Source of the DNA: Anaerolineaceae bacterium
GTDB lineage: Bacteria > Chloroflexota > Anaerolineae > Anaerolineales > Anaerolineaceae
Length of the DNA: 64,000 bases
Assembly (NCBI GenBank): GCA_002702705.1
Contig: PABH01000045.1
Location: 80,147 to 144,146 of the forward strand
Direction of reading: 5' to 3'
Part shown: in pieces, positions 8,609 through 16,539 of the stretch
Layout: the number at the start of each line of letters is the position of its first letter
Numbering within the stretch: the stretch's first letter is position 1
Notes under the pieces: generated by a model
Told to the model about the DNA's origin: nothing
Database searches by the model: none
Seen by the model: the letters and a program-made list of their open reading frames with translations, nothing else
Position numbers and translations under genes: made by a program

Positions 8609-9052
8609 TTATACGGCTTTAACAGAAATCTTTTTTGGTTTTTCCGTCTCTGCAATCGGGAGCCAAACTTTTAAAATTCCTTTTTCATACTCGGCTTCCA
8701 CTTTTTCAGAATCAACCGGGAATGAAAGGCGAATGGAACGTGAAAAATTGCCATAGATTCTTTCCTGTCGATGATAAGTTTCTTCGTTTTCTTGATTTGG
8801 CTTTTCGCGTTTTCCGGTGATGGTTAACACATCGCCATTGATTTTCAGATCTAATTCATCCTGATCGATACCAGGTAATTCAGCGGTGATGACCTGACCT
8901 TCACCGGGTTTGACCCATACATTAATCGCAGGAAAATCTACATGATTTTCCAAACGATTGGTAAATGCACTGTCAAACAATTGATTCATTTCACGTTGCA
9001 ATTTGTCCATCTCTTCCCATAACGATGGCACAGACCGTCTTCGGTAAATCAT
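8609..9052 (-). CDS. Hsp20/alpha-crystallin small heat-shock protein (copy 1)
   Basis: A 147-residue small heat-shock protein of the classic bacterial type. An N-terminal helix (SLWEEMDKLQREMNQLFD) is followed by an alpha-crystallin domain of about 90 residues with INVWVKPGEGQVITAELPG and EYEKGILKVWLP, and by a KKISVKAV tail. AAGGAGG lies seven bases before the ATG. It is the promoter-proximal gene of the three-gene hsp20 operon, divergent from the ECF sigma gene. No CIRCE element is visible upstream. Confidence 0.93.
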   Translation of the reverse strand: MIYRRRSVPSLWEEMDKLQREMNQLFDSAFTNRLENHVDFPAINVWVKPGEGQVITAELPGIDQDELDLKINGDVLTITGKREKPNQENEETYHRQERIYGNFSRSIRLSFPVDSEKVEAEYEKGILKVWLPIAETEKPKKISVKAV

Positions 9053-9107
9053 AACAACCTCCTTTGAAAGTATTGTTATTTTTAATTTAAAACCATAATA
9101 TTAAATG

Positions 9108-9137
9108 AGTACAAAAAAAATATAAGAAATTTGTCAA
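9108..9137 (-). promoter_or_regulatory. Possible promoter of the hsp20 operon
   Basis: On the minus strand TTGACA (9137-9132) is followed after 18 nt by TGTACT (9113-9108), a 4/6 match to the -10 consensus, about 55 nt before the ATG of copy 1. The -10 is weak, so this is tentative. Confidence 0.4.
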
Positions 9138-9199
9138 TATTTTGTTTTCATTCATGTTTACTTCTAAATTAATAATTTCCCAAAATTAAATCAAAACGT

Positions 9200-9222
9200 A
9201 ACCATCACCACTATTCCGCGTC
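9200..9222 (+). promoter_or_regulatory. Possible ECF-type autoregulatory promoter
   Basis: AAC (9200-9202, within CGTAACC) and CGTC (9219-9222) are separated by 16 nt, the spacing of group-IV (ECF, SigW-like) promoters. Transcription would begin at about the ATG at 9230, which fits the absence of a Shine-Dalgarno sequence there. Confidence 0.4.
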
Positions 9223-9229
9223 ATAACAT

Positions 9230-9820
9230 ATGAAATACATGACCTATACAGAAACTGAGTTAATCACAAAAGCCCGCCAATTGGATGTAGATGCCTTGAC
9301 TGAAATTTATGATGAAATAAGTCCGGGGATTTATCGTTATGCCTACCGTTTATTAGGTGATCAGAACCTTGCTGAGGATTGTGTTTCGGAAACATTTAGT
9401 CGTTTTTTAAACAAGTTATCTGAAAAGAAAGGACCAAATCAATACCTAAGAGCTTATCTTTACCGGATTGCCCATAACTGGATCACTGATTATTACCGCA
9501 GACCCTTACCTGAAGAATCAGGGTTACCTGAAGTGTTACCCAGCCCGGCAAATTCACCAGAAGAACTCACTTCGGTTCATTTGGAAAACGAACGAATCAG
9601 AAAACACATCCTTACCTTACCCGCGCTGCAGCAGCAGGTCATTTTACTAAAATTTTTAGAAGAATGGGACAACAAGGAAATCGCGAAAAGTATAAATAAA
9701 TCTGTTGGTGCGGTAAAAGCAATTCAAAATCGTGGATTTAAGAAATTAAAATCGTTATTGGAAGAAGAAAATGAAAAAAGATACGAATACCATTCAGTCA
9801 CAAATGAAGAACTTGGATAA
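9230..9820 (+). CDS. ECF (group IV) RNA polymerase sigma factor
   Basis: A 196-residue sigma-70-family factor. Region 2 spans about residues 20-95 (DALTEIYDEISPGIYRYAYR, then YLRAYLYRIAHNWITDYYRR, the -10 recognition part). Region 4 spans about 115-180 (LPALQQQVILLKFLEEWDNK, then the helix-turn-helix KEIAKSINKSVGAVKAIQNRG). Regions 1 and 3 are absent, as in ECF factors. A second in-frame ATG at 9239 is an alternative start; neither has a clear ribosome site. The next gene overlaps it by 50 nt and encodes a membrane protein of the DUF5667 type, a common ECF-linked anti-sigma arrangement. An ECF-like promoter just upstream suggests autoregulation. Confidence 0.9.
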   Translation: MKYMTYTETELITKARQLDVDALTEIYDEISPGIYRYAYRLLGDQNLAEDCVSETFSRFLNKLSEKKGPNQYLRAYLYRIAHNWITDYYRRPLPEESGLPEVLPSPANSPEELTSVHLENERIRKHILTLPALQQQVILLKFLEEWDNKEIAKSINKSVGAVKAIQNRGFKKLKSLLEEENEKRYEYHSVTNEELG

Positions 9821-10700
9821 TAATATCCCCCCGCGGAACCCTGATAAAGCGTACGCTGCACGGGTGAATTTTATTCGTCAAGCCAAGATCCAACGGGGAA
9901 ACGTAACCAATCCGGCTTTTATGCGTCTTACTGTATGGGATCGAATAACCCAACTAAAGGAGACAAAACTAATGAAACTTGCTGGAATCGTAACAATTAT
10001 CGCATTACTGTTAGGCGGAACCGGAGCTTCTGTAGCTGCTGCTCAAGCCAGTATGCCAGGAGATTTATTGTATCCGGTAAAGATCTTAAGCGAAGATATT
10101 CGGTTAGATCTCACTGCCAATGAGGAGAATCAATTTAATCTGGCTATGAAGTTCACCCAAAGACGGTTTGATGAGATTCAAACCATTTTGGAAGAAGAAG
10201 GCACACCATCGGAAGAAATGATGGCTACCTACCAAAATCAGATCAAACATAATTTGGAATTAGCTCTTGAATTAGATGAACCCGAAGAAGCGATTGAAGA
10301 ATTTCAAGGGATGCTTCAAAACCAGAATCAAATCATGACGCAGCTCAAAAATGGAGAGGAAGTCGAACCTTATCAATTCCAAATGCAAAGTATGATGCAG
10401 TACCACCTGGAAATCATTGAAAAAGGTGTTCAGAATTTGCAAATGCTGCAAGAACAATTACAGCACCAATACCAATTTGGCGAAACCATAGAGCCCATAC
10501 AAAACCAGCAACAATTCCAAAATGAAGAGGGTTTGGGCGATCAGAATAAAAACAATGGTCAAGATGAAACTAATGGAAACAATGGTCAGGAAAATCAAGG
10601 ACCAAACACCTCTGATAATGGCGGAAATGGCAGTAATGGCAGCGGTGGTGGTAATGGTGATGGTAGCGGAAGTGGAAATGGGGGCGGCGGCGGTAAATAG
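9771..10700 (+). CDS. DUF5667-containing membrane protein, probable anti-sigma factor
   Basis: A 309-residue protein. Residues 1-65 would be cytoplasmic, followed by one transmembrane helix (about 68-90, MKLAGIVTIIALLLGGTGAS). Then comes the DUF5667 signature SMPGDLLYPVKILSEDIRL, a long Gln/Glu-rich helical region (residues ~115-235), and a low-complexity tail of Asn/Gln then Gly/Ser/Asn ending in a run of glycines. The ATG has GGAAGAAG upstream, inside the sigma gene, so the two are translationally coupled. The topology and coupling suggest that the N-terminal tail binds the sigma factor while the outer domain senses envelope state; this is inference. The low-complexity tail could anchor to or probe the cell wall. 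Confidence 0.75.
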   Translation: MKKDTNTIQSQMKNLDNNIPPRNPDKAYAARVNFIRQAKIQRGNVTNPAFMRLTVWDRITQLKETKLMKLAGIVTIIALLLGGTGASVAAAQASMPGDLLYPVKILSEDIRLDLTANEENQFNLAMKFTQRRFDEIQTILEEEGTPSEEMMATYQNQIKHNLELALELDEPEEAIEEFQGMLQNQNQIMTQLKNGEEVEPYQFQMQSMMQYHLEIIEKGVQNLQMLQEQLQHQYQFGETIEPIQNQQQFQNEEGLGDQNKNNGQDETNGNNGQENQGPNTSDNGGNGSNGSGGGNGDGSGSGNGGGGGK

Positions 10701-10723
10701 CTGCTTTTGTAAATTGAAATGAT

Positions 10724-10765
10724 AGCGCTGCTAATTTGTTCTATGGATAACAAATTAGCAGCGCT
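10724..10765 (+). terminator. Long perfect hairpin after the sigma/anti-sigma pair
   Basis: A 17-bp perfect stem (AGCGCTGCTAATTTGTT at 10724-10740, complement at 10749-10765) with an 8-nt loop, 24 nt after the stop codon. It is followed by CCTAGTTTTCT rather than a clean T-run, so it may act as a terminator or as an mRNA-stabilising 3' structure. Confidence 0.65.
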
Positions 10766-10863
10766 CCTAGTTTTCTCCATAATCAGTTGGGAGAAGAAAT
10801 ACCTGTAGATTACTGGATCATCAAATTAGTTCTCTTTTTAGATGTCAGATTGGGGCACGTAAT

Positions 10864-11193
10864 ATGAATAAAGAATACTTTGGAAAAACGTTCTGCGGCC
10901 CATACCTTTCAACGGCAACAATTGTAAATACTGGTGGATTGTATCTAATCACGCCTGTTATACAAACCGGTATCGTCCAAATTCTGGATGTTAGGCAAAC
11001 AAAAAACCTAGTAACGGATATCAATAACCCTGAACACCAAACTTTTTGGTTTACACTCTCAAGAAATTTTGGTGGTTTTGCATTTTTCATTCATTATGAA
11101 ATGAATGAATTCTGCCGCCTCCAACTCTTATACCAATTTCATGAAAAATATAATTTACCAAAAGTTTTTTCTCAGGAATTAAGTTTTGCTTAA
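10864..11193 (+). CDS. Unknown small protein, weakly GIY-YIG-like
   Basis: A 109-residue reading frame. The segment GGLYLITPVIQTGIVQILDV, followed by a helical stretch and NNPEHQTFW, resembles small uncharacterised proteins whose fold is compared with GIY-YIG nucleases (a GxY strand, a second strand, then a basic helix). The usual catalytic Arg and Glu cannot be confirmed. A weak GGGG lies upstream of the ATG. A competing 81-codon frame on the opposite strand looks less protein-like. It ends six bases before the convergent MFS gene stops. Treat as a plausible but unproven gene. Confidence 0.45.
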   Translation: MNKEYFGKTFCGPYLSTATIVNTGGLYLITPVIQTGIVQILDVRQTKNLVTDINNPEHQTFWFTLSRNFGGFAFFIHYEMNEFCRLQLLYQFHEKYNLPKVFSQELSFA

Positions 11194-11199
11194 CCTGAA

Positions 11200-12390
11200 T
11201 CAACGTAAAATATGATTTTTCGCTTTTCCAAATATAGCGGGGATAAAAGGCAACGCCAGTAAATTTAAACCAGCCATCACACCAAACGTCCAACGATAAC
11301 CAATCGTATCAACCAATACACCGCTGATTGGCAAACCGATCCCTGTGCCAATATTGGCAATTGCCATTAATATGGCAAACATGGAAGCAGCAATTCGTGG
11401 ATCAGTTTTATCCATTGAAATCGCGAAATAAACAGTCTCATAATATCCATAGGCCAAGCCGAACAAGAATACCAGCACCCAAGCCAAAGCTGCACTTACA
11501 GTAAAGGCTAATGCCCCAATCGACACAAAGGAAACCAACAAGGCGGATTGAACGGCTCTCCGCTGGCCGATCCGATCTGTTAATTTACCACCTGTGAGGC
11601 TTCCCATCACAACCCCAATTCCCCAAACGGTTGTAAAGAAACCAGCTGTCATTACATTGATCGAAAAACCATCCTGTAAAAAGGGATTAACAATTTCATT
11701 GGCACCATTAATTATCAGCGAATATAAAGCACCTAATAACCCCAATGCAATGATAGGCCAATGTTTGAAAGCTCCAAATGCAGACCATTCAAATTTCTTT
11801 TCTTGAGGACGTGGAGCTTCTTTATAACCAAAAACCATTATCAATGGCACCAAGGTAAGGAAAGCCAAAATCCAAAACGCAGCAAACCAAGAAACCTTTT
11901 GTGCTAAAAAGCCAATTAAACTGGATAAAACCACCACACCCATCGCTCGTCCACCCACCATGAATCCCTGAATAGTGCCTTCTTCTTCCTTGGGCGTCGT
12001 ATCTAAAGCTAATCCATCCGTTGATGTATCATATAACGCCATTCCTGACATCACCATAAAAGCAGCTAACCCATACAAAGCAAAATTCTTTCCGGGGTCT
12101 ATAAAGGGCACAAAAATCAAACAAATTGCCTGTAATAAAAGACCAATTACAATATACGGTTTGCGGTGACCAAAGTTAAATAAATTCACCCGATCGCTTA
12201 ACATACCCAGAAAAATCTTCAAAACAAATGGTGTCAATGCAATCCCGCTGATGATGCCTATTTTGCTCATTGACAATCCAAAGGACAACAAATAAATTGC
12301 ATTTAAAGCGGTAAAATAACTCAGAACCGCTCCTTGAGCAAAATATAAAAGGGCAAACATGCTGTAACGAAAAATTTTTGAGCGGTTCAT
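11200..12390 (-). CDS. MFS transporter, AmpG/acetyl-CoA-transporter-like
   Basis: A 396-residue major facilitator with about 12 transmembrane segments. The loop after TM2 has GMLSDRVNLFNFGHRKPYI, a motif A variant, and the second half repeats it as GGKLTDRIGQRRAV. LYDTSTDGLALDTTP in TM4/loop resembles the DxxTDGLAxD stretch of AmpG and related muropeptide or acetyl-CoA carriers. Substrate unknown. The ATG is preceded by AAGGAG. It is transcribed away from the large Agl23-like gene and ends against the small GIY-like gene. Confidence 0.82.
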   Translation of the reverse strand: MNRSKIFRYSMFALLYFAQGAVLSYFTALNAIYLLSFGLSMSKIGIISGIALTPFVLKIFLGMLSDRVNLFNFGHRKPYIVIGLLLQAICLIFVPFIDPGKNFALYGLAAFMVMSGMALYDTSTDGLALDTTPKEEEGTIQGFMVGGRAMGVVVLSSLIGFLAQKVSWFAAFWILAFLTLVPLIMVFGYKEAPRPQEKKFEWSAFGAFKHWPIIALGLLGALYSLIINGANEIVNPFLQDGFSINVMTAGFFTTVWGIGVVMGSLTGGKLTDRIGQRRAVQSALLVSFVSIGALAFTVSAALAWVLVFLFGLAYGYYETVYFAISMDKTDPRIAASMFAILMAIANIGTGIGLPISGVLVDTIGYRWTFGVMAGLNLLALPFIPAIFGKAKNHILR

Positions 12391-12495
12391 ATTGTTCTCC
12401 TTTTAGGCGGCTTTTTATAACCAAATTTCTATTTTTAAATGATTTTTGATAATTATGTAATGCTTTTATCGATTATGGATAGTATTAGATGAAGA

Positions 12496-12538
12496 TTGAC
12501 ATGAGAAACTTGTCAGAACAAACAGATTAAAGTATAGT
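12496..12538 (+). promoter_or_regulatory. Promoter with overlapping inverted repeat, upstream of the Agl23-like gene
   Basis: TTGTCA (12510-12515), 17 nt, TATAGT (12533-12538), about 90 nt before the ATG at 12629. The inverted repeat TGACA-n9-TGTCA (12497-12515) covers the -35 and could be an operator. The rest of the 12391-12628 gap is AT-rich with no gene. Confidence 0.55.
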
Positions 12539-12628
12539 CAAAGGGTGTCAAAAAAGACAGGTAATAGGGCTATTAAATCCCTTTATTAATATTTTAATAA
12601 ATTAATAAATCGGAGTAATTAAGAATAT

Positions 12629-15600
12629 ATGAACAACGAAACATTATCTTCTCAAAGTTGGCTGGAAAAACCAATCAGCGATTTTTTACCCAAATTCAGC
12701 ATTGAAAAACTGATAATCGTTATCATTTTAATCTTAGCGGTTTTCAGCCGTCTATATGATGTTGGTGCAAGAGTGATGAGTCATGATGAAGTCAATCATG
12801 TTGTTCCCTCTTATGATCTTTCGATCGGAAAAGGGTACCGGCAAGATCCTGTCACGCATGGCCCCCTCCAATTCCATTTAATTGCATTATCATACTTTAT
12901 GTTTGGTGATTCCGATTTTACTGCCCGTTTTCCAGCTGCTTTAGCCAGTATCGCCACCATCGTTGTAGTGGTATTAGCATTTCGAAGGTATTTAGGAAGA
13001 TGGGGGCACATCATCGGGGGTGTCCTGTTCTTAATATCACCTTACTTACTGTTTTACGGGCGATATACTCGTAACGAGGCATTCGTTGGGCTGTTTTCTG
13101 TACTGATTTTATACGCCACACTGCGATACCTTGATCGTGGTGATGGATTTTCATTAACTTTATTAACTGTAGCGCATGCATTGAATTTTACAGCCAAAGA
13201 AACTGCCTATATTTATATCGCTCAACTACTATTATTCCTGGTTTTGTTACTTTATTTTGACATAATCTCAGAAAAATGGGACTCAGCACATAATAAAAAT
13301 ATTTTTAGTATCTTAACCATCGTTGCTATTCTATTTTTCATGTCAGGTTTGGGGTTTGCAATCGCCCATGCTCAACAGAATCCTGTTTCCGATACAGGTG
13401 AAGTATTAAATGATGTATCAACAACCTTCCAAACCCTTGGCAATTTATCCATTCTTCTTGCAATTGGCCTTGGTATTCTCGCAATAATCGTTTTATTCCG
13501 GGGATTAGGTCAAAAAAACCTGCATAAGTTTCGATCTTTTGATTTATTAATGTTAAATGGCACTTTAGTTTTGCCGTTATTAACTGCCTTTCCAATTAAA
13601 ATACTCGGCTCGCTGTTTGGTACCAACTGGAATCCTCTGGATTATAGCGCTTCCGGGATCTCTGTAACTGGTATTACTCTTTTGCTGATTTTTGGTATCA
13701 CGGCATTTCTGGGTATTTTTTGGAATAAAAGGCTTTGGATAAAAAACACCATCATATTTTGGGCAATTTTTATTGTTTTTTACACAACCTTTTTCACCAA
13801 TGCGCAAGGCTTTTTCACAGGGTTGGTTGGTTCTTTGGGTTATTGGTTGGATCAACAAGCTGTAAACCGCGGTACCCAACCTTTATATTATTACGTTTTA
13901 CTTCAAGTTCCATTTTATGAATACCTAGCGGCCGCAGGGACATTCCTGGCAGCAGCAATTGGCATCCGCTTTTATAAACAAGCCAGTTTATCCCCTGCTG
14001 TTCCACCACAAGTGATCGCCCATGAAGATTATGAAGATTTCCATCCTGAAAATCAAGACATAAAAAAAACCGTAGAACATCGCGTTCCTGTATTGTTATT
14101 CCTTTTATTCTGGTCGATAACAAGTTTGGTTGCTTACAGTTTAGCCGGTGAACGAATGCCATGGTTAACCGTTCATATCGCAGTACCATTGTTATTAACA
14201 GCGGCCTGGGGTTTAAACAAACTGATCGAAATGATCCCATGGATTAAATTTAAAGAAAAAAATTCTTGGATGTTTTTAATATTGCTCCCCATGTTTGTGG
14301 CCGCAACAATAGGCTGGCTTTCTTCCATCAGCACTGCGCCTTTTCCATTTTCAGGTAAATCCTTGGAAGCCCTTCAATCAACCAGCAAATTTCTGCTTTC
14401 TATTGTTGGTTTAGGAATCTCAATTGGCGGTTTTTATTTTTATTTGCGCTCCTGGAAATTTATGGAGGTAATTAAGTTGTTGATTTTGGCTGTATTTATC
14501 TTGCTTACCGGATTAACAGCCCGCACCGCTTATACAGCCACCTATATTAATTATGATAACGCCAAAGAGTTTTTGGTATACGCCCATGCTGCTCGTGGAC
14601 CAAAAGATATTTTGGAACAGGTTGAAGAAATATCCGAAAGAACAGTGGGTGATAAAAATATTGTGGTTGCTTATGATAACGATTCGCTCTATCCCTATTG
14701 GTGGTATTTCCGCGATTACCCAAATAAGATTTGGTACACGGACAAGCCCACCCGAGATCTGCTAAATGCTCCCGTTATCTTAGCGAGTAATGAAAATTTC
14801 AGCAAAGTAGATGCACTCACCAAAGGGGATTATATATCTTTTGATTACAAACGGCTGTGGTGGCCGATGCAAGATTATTATTTCCTTACTTGGGACCGTA
14901 TTCAATATGCCATTACCAATCCGGAGATGCGCTCTGCTTTATTTGATATCTGGCTCAATCGTGATTATGAAAAATACGCGGAAATCAAAGGGCGAGATGA
15001 CCTGACACTCACCTCATGGCAGCCTAGTGATTCCATTCGCATGTATGTTAGAAATGATGTGGCGGCGATGATCTGGAACTATGGTGCTTTGCCAGTTGCC
15101 ATGAATGAACCACAGGTTGATCCATACGAAGACAAAATGTTGAATTTAATGCCAGATCAAATAATCGGCAATTCAGGAATTCCCGATCAGCAATTGTTAA
15201 ATCCTCGTGGTTTGGCTGTAGCGTCTGATGGCAGTATTTACGTTGCCGATGCAGGAAACAACCGCATTATGCACTTCAATCCTGACGGTACCCTCATAAA
15301 CACTTGGGGAACTTACGCCAACAGTGAGATACAAAATGCACCCGGTGGTACTTTTTATGAACCTTGGGGAATTGCTTTTGGACCGGATGGATCCGTCTTT
15401 GTAACCGATACCTGGAATCATCGTGTCCAACGGTTTACTTCTGATGGACAATTTATTACTGAATGGGGATTCTTCGGAACCGCGGATTCACCGGATGGCT
15501 TTTGGGGTCCACGCGGTATTGCGGTGGATGATAACGGAAGAGTTTTTGTAGCAGATACGGGAAACAAACGCATCGCCGTGTATGACTCGAATGGTGAGTT

Positions 15601-16039
15601 TATCACCTCCTTTGGTCAACCTGGTTTCGAATTGGGAGAATTAGACGAGCCGGTTGGAATTGGATTAGGATTAAATGGAGAAGTTTACGTTGCAGACACT
15701 TGGAATCAACGTATTCAAGTATTTGTTCCGGACGAATTCAATACCACATATTTCGCCACTTCAAGTTGGGATATCAATGGTTGGTTTGGACAGTCATTGG
15801 AAAACAAACCGTTTATGGGAATTGATAATGCCGGAAATGTATTTGTTACCGACCCCGAAGGATACCGAATCCTCGGATTTTCACCGGAAGGCACCTTCCT
15901 TTATGGATGGGGAAATTACTCAGCAGATGTTGATGGGTTTGGTTTACCAAGTTCGATTGCATTTGATCAAAGCGGAGGCGCATGGGTAGCCGATGCTGAA
16001 AACAATGTATTACTTCATTTCACTCTCCCCACAAATTAA
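12629..16039 (+). CDS. Agl23-like (TIGR03663) membrane glycosyltransferase with C-terminal NHL propeller
   Basis: A 1,136-residue protein. The N-terminal part (about residues 30-640) is a polytopic GT-C-type membrane domain; its first outer loop carries SHDEVNHVV (~52) and YRQDPVTHGPLQFH, hallmarks of the TIGR03663/Agl23-associated family related to ArnT/PMT transferases that use polyprenyl-linked sugars. A soluble region (~650-850) follows, with WWYFRDYP. Six NHL-type repeats fill ~856-1134 (for example NPRGLAVASDGSIYVADAGN, then WGIAFGPDGSVFVTDTWNHR), predicted to form a six-bladed beta-propeller outside the membrane. It has its own promoter and terminator. A role in protein or surface-glycan glycosylation is likely. 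The donor and acceptor are unknown. Confidence 0.82.
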   Translation: MNNETLSSQSWLEKPISDFLPKFSIEKLIIVIILILAVFSRLYDVGARVMSHDEVNHVVPSYDLSIGKGYRQDPVTHGPLQFHLIALSYFMFGDSDFTARFPAALASIATIVVVVLAFRRYLGRWGHIIGGVLFLISPYLLFYGRYTRNEAFVGLFSVLILYATLRYLDRGDGFSLTLLTVAHALNFTAKETAYIYIAQLLLFLVLLLYFDIISEKWDSAHNKNIFSILTIVAILFFMSGLGFAIAHAQQNPVSDTGEVLNDVSTTFQTLGNLSILLAIGLGILAIIVLFRGLGQKNLHKFRSFDLLMLNGTLVLPLLTAFPIKILGSLFGTNWNPLDYSASGISVTGITLLLIFGITAFLGIFWNKRLWIKNTIIFWAIFIVFYTTFFTNAQGFFTGLVGSLGYWLDQQAVNRGTQPLYYYVLLQVPFYEYLAAAGTFLAAAIGIRFYKQASLSPAVPPQVIAHEDYEDFHPENQDIKKTVEHRVPVLLFLLFWSITSLVAYSLAGERMPWLTVHIAVPLLLTAAWGLNKLIEMIPWIKFKEKNSWMFLILLPMFVAATIGWLSSISTAPFPFSGKSLEALQSTSKFLLSIVGLGISIGGFYFYLRSWKFMEVIKLLILAVFILLTGLTARTAYTATYINYDNAKEFLVYAHAARGPKDILEQVEEISERTVGDKNIVVAYDNDSLYPYWWYFRDYPNKIWYTDKPTRDLLNAPVILASNENFSKVDALTKGDYISFDYKRLWWPMQDYYFLTWDRIQYAITNPEMRSALFDIWLNRDYEKYAEIKGRDDLTLTSWQPSDSIRMYVRNDVAAMIWNYGALPVAMNEPQVDPYEDKMLNLMPDQIIGNSGIPDQQLLNPRGLAVASDGSIYVADAGNNRIMHFNPDGTLINTWGTYANSEIQNAPGGTFYEPWGIAFGPDGSVFVTDTWNHRVQRFTSDGQFITEWGFFGTADSPDGFWGPRGIAVDDNGRVFVADTGNKRIAVYDSNGEFITSFGQPGFELGELDEPVGIGLGLNGEVYVADTWNQRIQVFVPDEFNTTYFATSSWDINGWFGQSLENKPFMGIDNAGNVFVTDPEGYRILGFSPEGTFLYGWGNYSADVDGFGLPSSIAFDQSGGAWVADAENNVLLHFTLPTN

Positions 16040-16044
16040 CTAAC

Positions 16045-16084
16045 AAAAAAGAGCTGCCAACAGTTTAACAGGCAGCTCTTTTTT
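16045..16084. terminator. Bidirectional intrinsic terminator
   Basis: GAGCTGCC (16051-16058) pairs with GGCAGCTC (16071-16078), flanked by an A-run and a T-run of six, between convergent genes. Confidence 0.9.
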
Positions 16085-16099
16085 CTTAAGTTTAATTAT

Positions 16100-16492
16100 T
16101 TACTTTTTTCTGCGTTTATTATCTAATTCATCTTTAAAGAAGATAGTCAGAATAAAACTGACCACGCTGACAATAAAAGCGCCCCAAAAAGCTGGCCAAA
16201 AACCATCTACGGTAAAACCTACCTGAAACTGCGTACCTAGCCACCCTGCTAAATAAAACATTAATGTATTTATCAATAGAGTTCCCAGTCCCAGGGTTAA
16301 TATGATTAACGGACAACTCATCACCACCAACAAAGGTCGAAGTACTGCATTAACCAAACCGAAAATCAATGCCAGCCAAATAAAACTAAGCCAATTTTCA
16401 TTCTGTGGAGTGATTCCTCTACCATCCATAATGGCAACAGCTGCATACAAAGCCACTGCATTTATTGCTAATCGAATCAATATTTTTTTCAT
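16100..16492 (-). CDS. Phage-holin-like four-TM membrane protein (PF04020 type)
   Basis: A 130-residue membrane protein of the Phage_holin_4_2 superfamily, which is widespread in bacterial chromosomes without phage. Four hydrophobic segments are visible (roughly 5-22, 35-52, 60-88 and 100-122). The family-like motif is GLVNAVLRPLLVVMSCPLIILTLG. It ends in a basic tail (DNKRRKK). GGAGG lies before the ATG. Function is unknown; the holin label reflects homology only. Its neighbours give no functional hint. Confidence 0.8.
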   Translation of the reverse strand: MKKILIRLAINAVALYAAVAIMDGRGITPQNENWLSFIWLALIFGLVNAVLRPLLVVMSCPLIILTLGLGTLLINTLMFYLAGWLGTQFQVGFTVDGFWPAFWGAFIVSVVSFILTIFFKDELDNKRRKK

Positions 16493-16539
16493 ACCAGCCT
16501 CCTATATATATTGTACGAAAAAAAATCCAATTAGTTGTA

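Noticed and set aside
9053..9229. CIRCE or HAIR heat-shock operator upstream of hsp20
   Set aside because: No TTAGCACTC-N9-GAGTGCTAA or related inverted repeat could be found in either direction.
10845..11090. 81-codon frame on the minus strand opposite the small GIY-like gene
   Set aside because: The plus-strand frame has a more protein-like composition and a recognisable strand-helix pattern; the minus frame has no ribosome site and no family resemblance.
16100..16492. Prophage remnant suggested by the holin-like gene
   Set aside because: No other phage gene is nearby, and this four-TM family is common in chromosomes without phage.
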